Source: Bactrocera neohumeralis
Taxonomy: Eukaryota > Arthropoda > Insecta > Diptera > Tephritidae
Direction of reading: 5' to 3'
DNA length: 64,000 bases
Assembly (NCBI RefSeq): GCF_024586455.1
Contig: NC_065919.1
Span: 25,644,839-25,708,838, forward strand
A program made the translations under genes and the position numbers. This document shows, one piece after another, positions 23,311-36,628 of the stretch. The notes under the pieces were generated by a model that searched no databases, had not been told where the DNA came from, and saw only the letters and a list, made by a program, of their open reading frames with translations. Numbering within the stretch: the stretch's first letter is position 1; the number at the start of each line of letters is the position of its first letter.

Positions 23311-24125
23311 TTTCACAGCTGCTTTTGACAGCACGAAAAGGAGCAACTTTAATGCCGCTATGTCTGAATTTGGTATCCCCGCAAAACTAACACGGCTGTG
23401 GAAACTGACGTTGAGCAATACCAAAAGCTCCGTCAGAATCGGGAAGGACCTCTCTGTGCCGTTCGATACCAAACGAGGTTTCATACAAGAGGACTCCCTA
23501 TCGTGCGACATCTTCAGCCTGCTGCTGGAGAAAATAATTCGAGCTTCAGAACTTAATCGAGCAGGTACAATGTTCTATAAGAGTTTACAGCTGCTGGCGT
23601 ATGCCGATGATATTGATATCATGATCCTCAACACCCGCGCCGTTAGTTCTACCTTCTCCAGACTAGGTCTGGCAGTGAGCGAAGGCAAGAAGAAATATCT
23701 CCTGTCATCAAACAGTCGTAGCAATCGCGTCTAGGCTTCCACGTCACTGTTGACAGACATAACTTCGAAGTTGTAGATAATTTCGTCTATCTTGGAACCA
23801 GCATTAACAGCAACAACAATGTCAGTCTCGAAATTCAACGCAAAATTACTTTTGCCAACAGGTGCTACTTTGGACTGAGATATACGACGACATTGACATA
23901 GTTCAGCGAATTAAGAGACAGCGGCTGCGCGGGCTAGGTTATGTCGTACGTATAGCCGAAAACACTCCAGCTCTGAAAGTATTCGACGCAGTACCCGTCG
24001 GGAGAAGCGGAGGAAGACCTACACTCCGTTGGAAAGGCTAGGTGGAGAAGGATCTGGCTTCGCTTCTAATCTCCAATTGGCGTCACCTTGTAAAACAAAG
24101 AAACGACTGGCGCGCTGTTGTTATG
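23311..24125 (+). mobile_element. APE-type non-LTR retrotransposon relic, 3' half of RT ORF
   Basis: A frame carries AFDSTKRSN (about 23317), EFGIPAKLTRLWKLTLSNTK, then a reverse-transcriptase core with LLAYADDIDIMIL (catalytic YADD box, about 23594-23632). In other frames it continues to the C-terminal part: LGTSINSNNNVSLEIQ, and RQRLRGLGYVVRIAENTPA near 23920. An in-frame stop follows LSSNSRSNRV at 23732. This family supplies many proteins annotated as craniofacial-development-protein-2-like in insects. The matching 5' half of a sister copy lies at 60.5-62.06 kb. Probable RTE/CR1-type; clade not certain. Confidence 0.65.
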
Positions 24126-25644
24126 TACATATGTACATATATCTGTATCGGAACGGTGTTTTTTATGTATACCTTCAGTGAGAGGCCTTTAAGATTGACA
24201 ACAATGTACTAAGATGACCAGTCAAAGTCCCAGCAACCATTCACTCGATTTGGGATTACATTCATTCGGGGCAGTAAACTTCATTCTTTTGTTTTGCTCT
24301 GCACTATTCTCAATATACATACGTATTTATTGTATGTATGTGTAACTATGTAGAATTGTAAATGGGGTTAATAACCACAAATCGCAGAAATAATACACAT
24401 TATTCACGTAAACTCGTTTCGTTCGTTTCTTTATTGAGACTTAAAGTACACATGCAAAAAGTTTTTTTTTTTAACTTTTACTCGTAATTCTACAAACAAA
24501 AGTTCTCATTGCCTAAAATACATATGTATGTACATATAATTAACACATTTTTCTACATATGGCTGTTTCCATGTCAGATGCTAATTGGGTACTTTGCTAT
24601 GCTATGTAACTTGTGCAGCCTCTTACGACTTATGTATGTACATAAATATTAGTATGTAAATGTCATATGTATGTATCTTTTTCGTTTTTTCTTTTGCCCA
24701 AACCAGTTCTTTATTATTGATGGAAACACAAACTTTAAACTCTTTGGCATGTGTGTTAAGGTCTGCATTGACAAATTGATTAAACGAGAAAAAAATTACT
24801 ATTTCAATATGCAATAGTTTGATGTTATTAACAAAAGATTAAAAGAAAGAAAAAACAATTTCACTTTCATTGGGAAGCTTTTGTACAAATTGTGTTTTAT
24901 ACCTTTTTATTTGCATATTTTGTGCTGTTTTGTGATGGTCTTTTTGATTAACTTTCTTAACTTAGTTATAGTTTAAATTCAAAATTAATTCAGCTTCAGT
25001 ATAATCGAACATGATAATATTATTTAATTTACAATTCACTACTTAATTATATCACCAGTTTTTGTAGTACTATTATATAATAATAAATGACTGCTTCGGC
25101 ATATTGAGCACTTTTACTGGCCAATGGTTTTGTTGTTTGGCTAAGTCATTTACATATGTAAGTATGTGTGTATATTTTTGTGAATGAGTGGAGTCAAGTG
25201 AATGTTGCGGCATTGACATTGACATTTTGCATTCAAGTGCAATTAGTAACTTGCTTATGCACGTGGGTATACAAATATACATACATACATACAAATGTAT
25301 AATATATGTATGTAAGAGCTTTGCGCTTGCTCTATTTATTTTTATTTTATTACCGCCACCGCCTGATGTGTTTTTTGGCCGTAATTACCTTTTTATCACT
25401 CATATATGTATGTAAAGTGGATTGTATACATATTCATAAAAAGTATGTATTGACGGAAAATATTGAAAAGTGATCTGAAATTGACAAATAACGCAAATCG
25501 ATATTAATCACTTTTCTAGATCTTAATGGCGTGTGTACATCACTTACCGCATAATTAATGTAGGTAGCATGCGTCTCATTAACATTATATACATGTGTAT
25601 ATACAAACATTTGAATATTATATACAAATCGAAATTAAAGCCAT
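24126..25644. other. AT-rich spacer and probable 3' UTR of MPC2 copy A
   Basis: No gene is recognisable. ACATATGTATGT-type words recur (24120-24150, 24300-24345, 24520-24540, 25275-25300). The right part probably contains the minus-strand 3' UTR of the MPC2 gene whose stop codon is at 25645. Confidence 0.45.
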
Positions 25645-28600
25645 TTACAATTCGTTCTTCTTCGCAGGTTGTTCACCAGCCAGTTTGTTCTGTTCCATTT
25701 GGTAATTGTATGCGCGGCCCAGTTGAACGACTTGTGTCAAACCGACAAATAAATTGACGGCGAACAGACTGTAGTTTTTGGGAATGATAACCAAGGAGTA
25801 ACGTGACCAAATGATACCGGTGGCGGCGAGTGCTGCACACTGGGGCACCGAAAGAGTTTCAGCCGGACGCGCCAAGTCGCTGAGACCAGCTATGACAAGA
25901 GACTGAAAAACGAAGAAATCAAATTTTAATTGTTGAAATTATTAATATTTAATAACAAAAAAATTGCATACTTATTAGATAAATGTGCTAACTTAAATTA
26001 TTTATAACATTCTTACATCCTTAATATTTGAAGGAACAATGTTTTTGAGAAAAATATGATATTTTAAATTATATTATAATTATTTAAAATTATGAAAGAT
26101 GAAAAAAGTTCATAATTAGTAATCAGTACATTTTTTTCAACATCGATATTATCACCCAACCTAAATTTAGGTGCCATAATCAGAGTAACATGCTCTATAA
26201 ACAATTTTCTGTCTTTTACAACGCAATTGAAGCAAGAAAAAAGTTAACTTCGGCTGCACCGAAGCTAATATACCCTTCATAGGTGCATTTCTTTTAGTTA
26301 CTATGTGTTCAGTTTGTATGGAAGCTATATGCTATAGTAATCCGATCTGAACATTTTTTTCGGAGATTATTTCATTACCTTAAGCAGTAATCCAAATTTC
26401 GTGAAGATACATTTTCAAATGTGAAATTTTTCTATACAAGCCCTTTATTCCGATCGTTCGGTTTGTATGGCAGCTATATGTTATAGTGGTCCGATATCGG
26501 CAGTTCCGACAAATGAGCAGAGTCTTGAAGATAAAATGATGTTTGCAAAATTTCAAAACGATATCTTAAAAACTGAGGGACTAGTTCGTATATATACAGA
26601 CAGACGGACGGACAGACAGACGGACATAGCTAAATCGACTCAGCTCGACATACTGATCATTTATATATATACTTTATAGGATCTCCGACGCTTCCTTCTG
26701 GGTGTTACAAACTTCGTGGCAAACTTATTACACTCTGTTCAGGGTATAAATGTTGGTATTAAAAATAGGTTGTTTTTCTGAAGGGGTGCAACTGATCCCT
26801 TACCACGCCTGCAAATGAAGTTATTTGTTCAGAGCTACAAATACTACCAAATATTTATATATACAAAATACATTTATACAAACAAAACATTAAAAAAATT
26901 ATAATAAAAAATAGGTGTGCTAAAGCTCACAACTGCTTGAAGACATTTCATCAGTTTGTTATAAATTGTTGCAGATTCGGAATCTATAACTATTATTCTA
27001 AATGTGTCATCAAAAGCTTTGCTGACACGAGCACTCTTTTGTTGGTCAAACCGCTTTTTATTGACTAAGGGACGACGAAAAAAGACGAAGGGTCCGTAGC
27101 GCTCTAGCTGTTGTTGTTATAGCGATTATCCAGACACTGCTTGAAAGAAAGCAATAAGTTTACTGGCATCGAAATCGTAGTAGGCCCAGGAAACGAGCTG
27201 TTATTACGGGTTCGGATCATAGGGGCTTAACTTGGCACAATACCCAGTACGAATTTGTGCTAGGGTCACTCGAGCTTTTATTTTGCTATGGGTACGCCAT
27301 TTACTGGGATGGAGTCTATGAAGGTGTTAATGGTTTCACTATGAGTAGCGCTCTGTGCCTGTTGGAAATTGGTCGCGTCCGAAATTTGGTCGATATATTG
27401 TTCCAGTTAGTCGACGTCTTGACGGAATGCTATCCTGATGTTCCAGGGAGACGGCTCCTCTTCAAGCACGTGACTGCAGAGCTGGTTTCAGCGAATACAC
27501 CCGAGCAGAAACTGCTTGGAGAGAAGTATGTTATGCTCCTTTACAGGCGGCTTGCGGGCCTCACTGTGCAGATGCTCGATGGAAGACATCAGAGAACATC
27601 CCATTATAGTCCGGAATGCGGTGTTTTGGCAGACCTGTATCTTTTCAACTGCGTCCTTTTGTATCTGCTACCCTTTCTGTTCTTGTCCTTAACAGTTCAC
27701 TGTCATGCATCGCCGATATTTTTTCTACTTTTTGTATGTAAAATGCAAATATGCATAATACTATATAATATAAATGTTTTAGAAAAGAATAAAAATTAGA
27801 TAATTAAAAATAGTATTTAGTATGCACCATGCATACATGAAGCGTACATGATTTTGAAAAAGAAAAAAATCCTCGTGTGAACACAGTCTAATTATTAATA
27901 AAAAAGCTTGTCCGTTAATAAGTAGTATGTTATTCATTTTTGAACAGGTTTTATGAACATTTTCTACTATTATTTTTGTTATACATATATTACATATACA
28001 TAAAAATTGTCTTATCTACAGGCATTTACTAAACTTTTCCCGCGCTTGCATTACATATTTAGGGTTTTGACAAGTCTCATAAAGTTATAAGTTATAACGA
28101 TTCGAAAACATAGCATTGAGAATTGTAAATGTGTAAACTCATTTTTGTATGAAATCCAACAACAATTTTTTTATACAAGTGTAAAAATTTATAATTTTAC
28201 GATTTTGCGATGCTTTACGACGTGTTGTGAGTACCCCAATTATATAATAAATTTTGATGAGTTAGCATACTTCAAAACTGATAACAAAATGATATCCAGA
28301 TTAATTGTAATCGTATGAGGTAGATCGGAGTTAGGTTTATAGGGGATGTTGTGTTCTTATATCGTTCAAGTTAACTTTTTAAATATATAAAAGGCATTTT
28401 TTAATGATTAGTCGGTCCTTGGCAAGCAAGTAACTAATGGTAGTGTAGTTAATTAAATGCTATAGCATTTCCTACAGACACATACTTGCATTATTACATT
28501 ATTTCGATGTGCAAAACGTCAAACGAAGGATATGAGGTTTGGACCAAAGTCTAAACCAATTCGGAATTAAACTATGGTATATTCAATATTATACGTTCTA

Positions 28601-31415
28601 CAGTATAAAGGGATGGTATTAACCCGACTTTTTCTATTCTTGACATTACTTTTGACTCTCTCAGTTTCATTGAGGTACCTCACATACCAGCAACAATATA
28701 TAAGGAGTAAAGTCAACTAGATGCTTGAAAAACCTGATATAAGTATTGACCGATATATTCGGTATAAAGTAAGCCGGAAGTTTGAAAATCTTTCTATTGG
28801 GCTTAATGGGGCTAAGGAAATTATTAATATTTTTGATATACGAGTATATTATTTTGAGAAAAGGATTTTCTTCGAATTTCAATAATAAATCTCACAGATT
28901 GACCGATAAATTCGGTAAAAAGTTTGCAATAGAAACAGGGATCAACATATTCAGTACCTGGGGGCTTAAATAGTTTTGGTTCGATTTGAACAACTTTTAG
29001 TCAAAGTCACTATTTGTGCAAAGTTTTATCCGGATACATTGATGGCTTCTCGATTTGTATACTGGAATATATATGTACATATATTATATGGGTTTGTCTG
29101 ATTTCACCCGTTTTATCAGGATAATAAATCTAATGGGCGGGGTTATAACCCCATCACACATTTTCACAGAGGACTTTTTGACTAATGGCGCTTTGTAGGG
29201 GTGGCAAGTCCAATTCCGCCCATCTGCAATACCAAGAAACATGTTTACCAAGTTTCATCAAGTTTCAACTCTGTCTGTCCGTATATAACTCCATATCTAT
29301 TTCGATTAGTGATACAAGCAACCGTTGATTGATTAATATGAGGAATGCACTGCGACCTTTGGTCTATTGTGCCCTCTCCTAACTTACATAGACTCACCTA
29401 GCCCCAGCGCATCGATGAAGTTCAGTAGCCTTCTGGGCGCTAGTGAGGCTATGCTATCCCTATCCGGAAGCACTGCTCCGAGGGCCTTAGTCCTGCGTCT
29501 ACAGACTGCTGCGCAGTCAATCAGCAGGTGCTCCGGGGCTTCAGGCTCCAGGTCGCAGAACCGGCAGTTAATGCAAGAGGATAGGCCCATGTTATACAGG
29601 TGCCTATTCAGCTTACAGTGGCCGGTATACCATGCGACCAGCAGCCTGAGTTTGTTCCTGGGAAGGTTTATTATAACCTTGAACCTGTTCAGCTTGTATC
29701 TTTCTATTAGCAGTTTGGCATGTCTCATACCACGCGTTTGCCCCAATGCTCCTCTCTGCCCACTCCTTCTTCCCTACGAAGTAGCTCCTTTATGGTGTGT
29801 GGACCTACCCCAATAAAGGGTTCCGGTCCCACCATCTTGGTGGAGGCTGCGGAGCGGGCTAGCTCATCCGCCAGTTCATTGCCGGCTATACCTCTGTGAC
29901 CGGGCACCCAGATTAGGTGTACCTGGTTACGTTCTGCAAGGCTATTCAGCCTCTCCCTGCACTCCTGCACTAATAGCGATTTGATTTCGTAGGAAGTGAT
30001 CGCTTTTAGCGCCGCTTGGCTATCACTGAGAATGGCTATTCTCTCATTGCGATAGTTGCGGTGGAGGTTTATTTCTATACACCGACTTATGGCATAAACT
30101 TCTGCCTGGAAAATGCTCGGGAACTCTCCCATGGGTATGGAGAGCTTAGCGCGTGGGCCAGCAATCCCCGCACCGATCCCCTCCGACATTTTTGATCCGT
30201 CGGTGTACCACCTTAGCGTACTATTCCTCAGCATCAGTTCGAGGTTGGACTCATTCCACTCATCCTTGCTGCCGAGGGTGACCTTAAACTTTCTCTTAAA
30301 GTTAACTATTTTGGTAGTGCTGTCCCTCGGGAGGAGGGCTGATGGTACATCGCCACTTATCTTTTCCATCCTCTGGGACGAGATTACTCTACCTTTGCCC
30401 CACCCCTCTGCCGTTAATTGCAGAATTGTGTGCTTCGCTACCTGACCGATAACCAAATGAAGCGGAGTAAGCTCCGTCAGAGCCTCCAGTGCTGCCGTTG
30501 GACAGGTGCGCATTGCGCCCGTCATGCAGACACAGGCTAGCCGTTGCAGCTTCGATAGCTTGGTCCTAACCGAAGTCTGTGAACAAAACTATTAAACTCC
30601 ATAGCAACATGTTGGAAGAGTATAAAAATTGGCATACGTCTTAAGCGACATTTACAGTTGCTCCTTTAGTTTATTATACACGACGCGTGCAATTTCATTG
30701 CCAATCAGGCTGCCCTATATGCTAATTTAATTATCACTTCCTTATCTGTTGAGTGGATGAGAAATGCCTGGGCGAAAATCACCAGATCATTGGCGCACTG
30801 TAAATTCATACGTGGAATAAATTTATATACACAGAGTGTACATTTGTATTGCCAGTCGCGCTATATGTAGTTGTGGCGATTACTCTTATCTAACGCCACA
30901 CTTTCAGTTGTTTCAGTCACTACCCACTCATAATAAGAATTTTACGGTAGACAATATTGTTCAATGTATTTGAGGATGAGCTGATAATGTGAATTAATAC
31001 TTCATGTTGGTGCGAGTGTAAACTGTCTCCATACAGATTCGTATGTTATTATGCTTATTTCGTTTTTTCGCTGATTATGTAAGACTTTTATAAAATTGTT
31101 GTTTGCAAAACACTAATATCAATATTTGCCTAAAACGCTTACCCATTTGAAAAGTGGTGCCCAGAAGAAAACAGTTTTTGGTCCTGCAAGGAATAAAATA
31201 TCAAATGTCTAATTCTTATTGAACTGCTTTGGTGTATAACAATAACACTTACCAGCTGGATGCTGCCACAATGGTCGCAACTTTTCGGGCACATGTTTGT
31301 CCACTGAGCCAATAAGAGCATTGTAAATTTTGTTGGGAAATCCTTTGCCAGCGGTAGTGGCTGATGGCGGAGGTGGTGGTGGTGGTGCTGCTGCTGGAGG
31401 TGCTGAGGAAGCCAT
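25645..31415 (-). CDS. MPC2: Mitochondrial pyruvate carrier 2 (copy A)
   Basis: Exons on the minus strand: 31415-31253, 31183-31143 (41 nt) and 25902-25645; 153 residues, all in phase. With MPC1 it forms the inner mitochondrial membrane heterodimer that imports pyruvate. Family signatures in order: KLRPLWQHPAGPKTVFFWAP at the first helix (residues 46-65), RPAETLSVPQ, then ATGIIWSRYSLVIIPKNYSL and FAVNLFVGLTQV for the last two helices. Hydrophobic stretches fit three short membrane helices. Unlike copy B it starts with an Ala/Pro-rich stretch (a run of seven prolines, residues 11-17) before the conserved part. Intron 1 is 69 nt; intron 2 is 5240 nt and full of mobile elements. Promoter not identified; the 5' flank is at 31416 and beyond. 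Confidence 0.95.
26228..26757 (-). mobile_element. HINE/DINE-1 (mini-me) element, one-unit copy
   Basis: About 530 bp in MPC2-A intron 2. On the minus strand it starts near the palindromic word ACCCTGAACAGAGTG and carries a (TA)n tract and a GTCY microsatellite (26597-26630). One copy of the ~154-bp internal unit follows, then the terminal stem-loop CTTCGG-TGCAG-CCGAAG (26264-26248) and a T-rich end. The arrangement matches Helentron-associated elements called DINE-1 or mini-me in flies. It codes for nothing and would depend on a partner Helentron. Confidence 0.8.
27107..27480 (-). repeat. Dispersed repeat shared with 37195-37490
   Basis: Blocks shared in order with 37.2-37.5 kb include GTTGTTGTT, GAACGAGCTG (GAACGAGCGG there), GGTTCGGATCATA, ACTCGAGCTTTTATTTTGC and AATTTGGTC. 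The GTTGTTGTT start suggests the reverse complement of an AAC-tailed non-LTR end. The open frame through it (27257-27799, +) is likely chance. Confidence 0.5.
28740..29330. repeat. Probable unclassified interspersed repeat in MPC2-A intron 2
   Basis: The texture (GCCGGAAGTTTGAAAATC, GGGGCGG-like words, ACTCTGTCTGTCCGTATATA near 29270) is like old dispersed repeats rather than unique intron. It directly abuts the tail of the non-LTR copy at 29335, which may have inserted into it. Identification rests on appearance only. Confidence 0.3.
29335..30575 (-). mobile_element. RNase H-bearing non-LTR retrotransposon, copy 2 (5'-truncated)
   Basis: On the minus strand the ORF2 C-terminal third is readable. 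It starts near LQRLACVCMTGAMRTCPTAA, followed by an RNase H domain (WYTDGSK; E in FQAEVYAI; LSDSQAAL; WVPGHRGIAGNELADELA) with all acidic residues and the catalytic His still present. A CCHC-like C-terminal finger (CINCRFCDLEPEAPEHLLID) ends at LGLGESM. A two-base G insertion near 29738 breaks the frame between RNase H and finger. The 3' UTR and AT-rich tail end near 29335. It sits in MPC2-A intron 2, same orientation as the gene. Group I/R1/LOA; clade not certain. Confidence 0.8.
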
Positions 31416-34400
31416 TTTATTGTTGTTTTCTAAGCACTTATTTCAGACTTTTGTTTCGTTTGAGATTAGATATTTTGTACTAGTTTCTCGTATTTACAAT
31501 TTTCTAACTTTATTCTAAAGGCAAGGTATACAAGGTACCTTACTTGAACAATTACTGGTGTTGACTTCCTCACCGTTTGCTAGATAGTGAAGAACTGAAA
31601 TATATATACGGAGTATAGAAATATGAAAATTAAAAGCAAAACGCAAAAATAGAAAAGAAATGTACTGGTTTATATGTGTAGAAACATGTAAACATAGGTG
31701 AATACAAGAGAAATGTGTGACCGCTAGTGAGAGGCTCGTCACTCGGAATATGCGTGACAGTGACGCGCTTTCAGAGAGTGAAAAGCTAACACATTTGTTC
31801 AAAGGGATGAGAGCGCTCAGTTGCTCAGTACTAGTGGGTGGTTGATTAACTGTGTGCCAAAGTGTTTCACTGTCAAATTATAAACAAATTCATGTACATA
31901 TGGATGTTAATGTGTAAGTAAATTTCTACAAGAATGAGCGAGCTGTGGAAATGAACGAGTCGAGGCCGTTCGTTGCTTCCTTCGTTATGTAAACACAACT
32001 GTTCAGAAATGCAAATTTCTTTGCTGCCCATTACAAAATTTGCATACTGTTTAGCATACTTAAAACAATATATACCCTACAAGTATGTTCATATGTAATA
32101 GTGATTAGTATTTTTTTTATGAGAATGTTTAGAAATTCAGCAAAGAAACCAACGGTATCCTCGTCTAGACTCGGTCTAGACAGCGTCTAGTTATTATATT
32201 AGAATGAATGTAATATTTGTCTGATATGATAACCTCCGGTAAATTTGAAAATCCACAGTTATTATATACTAGATTTGATTTATTTCTTTTTAATGTACAC
32301 CATTATTTTTCTTATAGAAATTAACCAACCACAACACTTCTTATAATATTCATATGTCTTGCGAATTTAACTTTAATAACACAATTTAGTGTGTAAGGCT
32401 AAAGCACATTCCATAAATGGAAGAGTTTGTATATTTCTATTTTTTTACACCAGCGCAGGAAATATTTATCGAGAATTTTCGGCAAAAAATATATCCGTAG
32501 AATACAAATGTATATCATACACTGTGTAGGGTACGAATAATTTAATAAGGTATGTACATACATATACAGTATATGAGATAGTATGTATGTATATGTACAT
32601 ATATTTATATATCTATTTAATACACTGCTTCGAAACATTTCCGTTGATGCACAATTAAACTACCGGAAAGCACAACATGCATTTTGACGTCACATGCACA
32701 ACATTGACCTTGATGGCCAACTAGTGTTGGTGTAATGTCTTAAGAAAGCGACAGAGTGCAGTCACTTGCTTGGCTGCATGACACAAAACGTAAAAAAATA
32801 GTGCACAATGCATCATTAGAAAAACACACACCCAATTGTTGGCTGCTGCCAATTTCCGCGAGTAAAAATAAAAAAGCAAACAAAGTGCAAACAGCTGCAA
32901 CGCCACCAATTGAGTAAAATTTTACAGCAATAATAAATTGAAAAGCGCGCGCTACGGAAATAAAATTTGCTTGTCACTTATGAATTATAAATTGAGAGAG
33001 CATCGATCTATTAACAAATGTGAAATATATAAACTATAATTCACATGTTGTAATTTCTTTTAAAATAACCAAAAATTGAACAAACTTTACTTTTTCACTT
33101 TTAACAATAAAAAAATCCGCCTTAATCACCATACCACATGTACTTTGTAGACATCTAACATTTACTTACATTCCAGCACAACATCCAAATACTAACTGAA
33201 TTAGCGAATATCAAAATTAACCTCTCTCATTGCCACCAAATAGAATTCTCAGCGAGTTATAGAGTTTACACTAACAAAGTTGCTAGCGTCAGCAAATTTC
33301 GCTAATAAAAATCAAACAGAAAAAACTTAGCAAATGAGTACGATTAATACAAAATTGTTTTTATAATTAGAAAAAAGTCCATAATCTACGCAAAAAAACT
33401 CATTCACTCTCCTAGCAGTCAGCGAAAACACATACACTATTCGCTATTGAATTGCAAATCAGCAATCACGGCACTGTAGAAAACAAGACTTCGCTTGTAT
33501 ATGTTAGTATATATGTATGCGCATATGTATGTAAATAGTCGTTTGAGCAGTCGTAGCTACCGACGTACTTACCTGTCAGATAACTAGTTTTGCTCGTTGA
33601 GCTTTTATGATTCGAGGATTATCTGATAAAGAATTCAAGTGGGGATTTTTACACCGAATCTTTTAGTGTTGTACTCTGTAAACTTTTAAATTAGCATACA
33701 CTTGCGAATATTTCATTCTTTAATAAATAAATTAGCTTTTTTTTGGTTGAAGCAGAAATTCAAAGTGTTTCAACTTGTGATAATTTATTTCTCAATGTCT
33801 GGTCAGCGGCAATCTGTCAGTTAAGTTCTAGTTGAAAACAGGTTCTTTGCCGAAAGAAGGAGTCTAGGTTAAGTTAATCAGAACTTAACTGACAGATGGC
33901 TGCTAATCATACATGTTATTATCTATTCAGTAAAAGTAAAAAAGTAAAAGTTATGATCGGTAAACCGACTACCTTGAAACGTAATACACTTTGAATCTTA
34001 GGGTTACTGAATGCGTTGTGAAACCCCCTATTATAAATATTTAATATATGAACATATGTATGTGTGTATGTACATGCAAAAACTATGCTTTATCACCATA
34101 AAGGCGAGTATAACGCCAAGATTATTGCTACACGTGGCTGTGTTTACGAGACTCACGACAATGGAACCATTTATTTATATGTGCGCTACACTTTTGTTAA
34201 ATAGTATCAGTAATAAAAAAGTTGGATTATGACTTTGTAATTTATCGAAAGAACAAGTAAAATAAATTTGTTTAACAAAAAAAAAAGCAAAATTTCGGGT
34301 TTAAATTGTTTATAAACAATATCTTTATCTTTGAGAAAAAATATTAGATTAATTATTAAAAAATACATGTTAGAAGCTCGTGTTAAAATTTGAGACTAAT

Positions 34401-34626
34401 CGGTTTAGCCGTTTCCGAGTAATATTGGTCACCGACTTTAAAAACCTAATTTTGAGAAAAACGCGAGTGCACTCTCAAGCACTCTGAAACGCCTTTTCAA
34501 GTTTGCGTGTAACATCGAAAATATTCTCCGGAACGATATACAATTTTCTGTGTGTATTCTTAAATATATGTACATTAAAAAAAATAAAATAAAAAAATCG
34601 ATTTTTAAACAGGTACAGTATAGCAC
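31416..34626. other. Spacer between the MPC2 copies, left part
   Basis: The first few hundred bases are the 5' flank and probable 5' UTR of MPC2-A. Beyond them I see no gene: AT-rich DNA with TATGTATGTAC runs (32555-32610, 33500-33535) and a GAACTTAACTGACAGAT inverted word pair around 33810-33900. No RNA gene is seen. Confidence 0.45.
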
Positions 34627-35465
34627 AGTAAACAGGACTTTTTGAATCCATCTATATGTGGACTGGTGCGTTAGAATCTGCTAACTATATCGATTGTCCA
34701 GTGAGAATTTCATGACATTTCATTAATTGGAAGTGAAGTTATTGCATTTTAAGTGTCAGTATGTTTGTGTTATCGGTGCGAAAATGAGCTTTGAACAAAG
34801 AGCCAACATTAAATTTTGTTTTAAAATTGGTAAAACTTTTACCGAAACGTTTCAATTAATGAAACAAGTTTATGGCGATGATTGCCTATCCCGTATCAGA
34901 GTGCACGAGTGGTTTCAACGTTTTCAAAGTGGTCGTGAAGACATAAATGACGATCAACATGTGGGCCAATCAAAATCCGTGATCACCGGAAATTCCATCG
35001 AAACTGTGCGTGAATTCATCAAAAATCAGCCGAAATTATCATTGAAATTCATGGAAATGAAATTAAACATCTACAAAACATCGATTCATCGCATTTTGAC
35101 CGAACATTTGGGATTACGAAAGTATGCACGGTTTGTTCAGCACAAATTGACTGAGAACCAAAAATTGCTCAGAATCCAACATTCGAAGGACGATTATTTG
35201 ACCAAAAATCAAATTTTAACTATTAACCACTCCTCTTATTCACCTAATATTGCACCGTGCGACTTCTTCCTTTTCGGAAAAACGCATTTGACCATGAAAG
35301 GAAAGCGTTATGCAGACGTAGAGGCCATTCAAAAGGCTTGCACCGGCATACTGGCGGTCATACCAGTCAACGAACTTTTGAGCTAAAACACTCGTACGAC
35401 ATGCTTTTGGAAATGCGATTTTGCCGAAAAAACCATTTGCTCTGTTTTTTTAAGTCCTGTTTACT
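34627..35465 (+). mobile_element. Mariner-family transposon, internally deleted
   Basis: The ends carry a 14-bp perfect inverted repeat AGTAAACAGGACTT (34627-34640 and, reversed, 35452-35465). Between them, a frame from 34784 encodes the mariner N-terminal helix-turn-helix region (MSFEQRANIKFCFKIGK; RVHEWFQRFQSGRED). It then jumps from RIQHSKDDYLTKN straight to SSYSPNIAPCDFFLF. The two first catalytic aspartates are deleted; only the third (in APCDFF) remains. A frameshift near the end adds decay. It is non-autonomous at best. Confidence 0.8.
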
Positions 35466-35477
35466 TTGGAAGGCACC

Positions 35478-35999
35478 TTGTAACAGGTGGCGCAAAAATT
35501 ACCGTCCGATGTTTTTTGGAAAATTAAAAACTTTTTTAAAAAATTAAAAACTTTGATTCTGCTTGTGGATTATTTTTATTTGGTCTTTTAAACTTTTTTA
35601 CATCAAGTCGAGAATATAATATCATGAAAATGGCCGCCGCCACAATCATGTCATTTGTCACATATTTTATGGAATTTTCCATCACTTTGGCCAGAACTTC
35701 TGACGACAGGTTAAAGTTTAAGAGCTGCAAGAGTCTGAGGTTTGTTGACATAAACCCGTGACTTCAAAAAGCCCCACAAAAAGAAGTCCGTAGCGGTCAA
35801 ATCAGGCGATCTTGCTGGCCAGTCCAAATCGCCAAAACGGGAGATTAGGCGCCCGGGAAATGCATCCTTCAGCATAGCGTAGCATTGTTTACGTGTATTT
35901 CGCATGTGTTTACTACACAAATATGAAAACAGAACTGACATTAGCGGTCAATTGCAAAATTTATAGCATCTTCTGACTTTTGCGCCACCCGTTGTAACC
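35478..35999 (-). mobile_element. Second mariner/Tc1-group transposon, internally deleted
   Basis: The ends are near-inverted repeats: TTGTAACAGGTGGCGCAAAA at 35478-35497 and, reversed, GTTACAACGGGTGGCGCAAA from 35998. On the minus strand the transposase C-terminal part is readable (FPGRLISRFGDLDWPARSPD then TATDFFLWGFLKSRVYVN). The N-terminal half is gone. It sits 12 bases from the mariner copy, in opposite orientation. Confidence 0.7.
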
Positions 36000-36628
36000 C
36001 TTAATTAATTTCGGTCATACTTTTTTAAATCCCTATGTTTTGGTTTGATGCAACGTTATTGGTATTCTGCTTTGAGTTTTCAGACGTAATTGATCATCTT
36101 CAGGTAATTTAAGTCTTTGAATAAAAAAAAAATATCTTGGTGCATATGAAATATTTTTGAGACGTGAAATATATAAAAAATAGTACGTATTAATGAATGG
36201 ATTGCTGCTATTTACTAAAAAGATGCGAGCACCTAACTGTTAAAATCCTGTTGAACAGTTACTCTGAAAATTTTTTCCTTTTTGTTTTTAAACACTGATA
36301 TTTAATTGAAATTTATTTTTTACTTTTGTTTATAAAATACAATTTAAAAAATAATTTACTTAAGGAATAGTCGCTATTACTGAAAAGTACATTCTAAGTT
36401 TAATTTTTCTCGAAGCCGATTAAGTATAAAACATTGATGACAGCACAACTCACTGAAAATACCTAATCCAAGAACGTAAAACAAGATTTATATAATGCGA
36501 TGTTTTTTGTTCATCTTGTTTTGAACTTGGCATCTATTTAACGAGCAAAAATTTGGTGATACCAAACTGCTCATTTTCATTCCCACTAGACTTGAACGAC
36601 AAATATTAATTTTTTTATAAAATACTCT

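Noticed and set aside
27257..27799. 180-codon + strand frame that might be a host gene
   Set aside because: It has no domain, lies in a repeat shared with 37.2-37.5 kb, and its end is low-complexity AT-rich DNA. Its frame is not kept in the sister copy.
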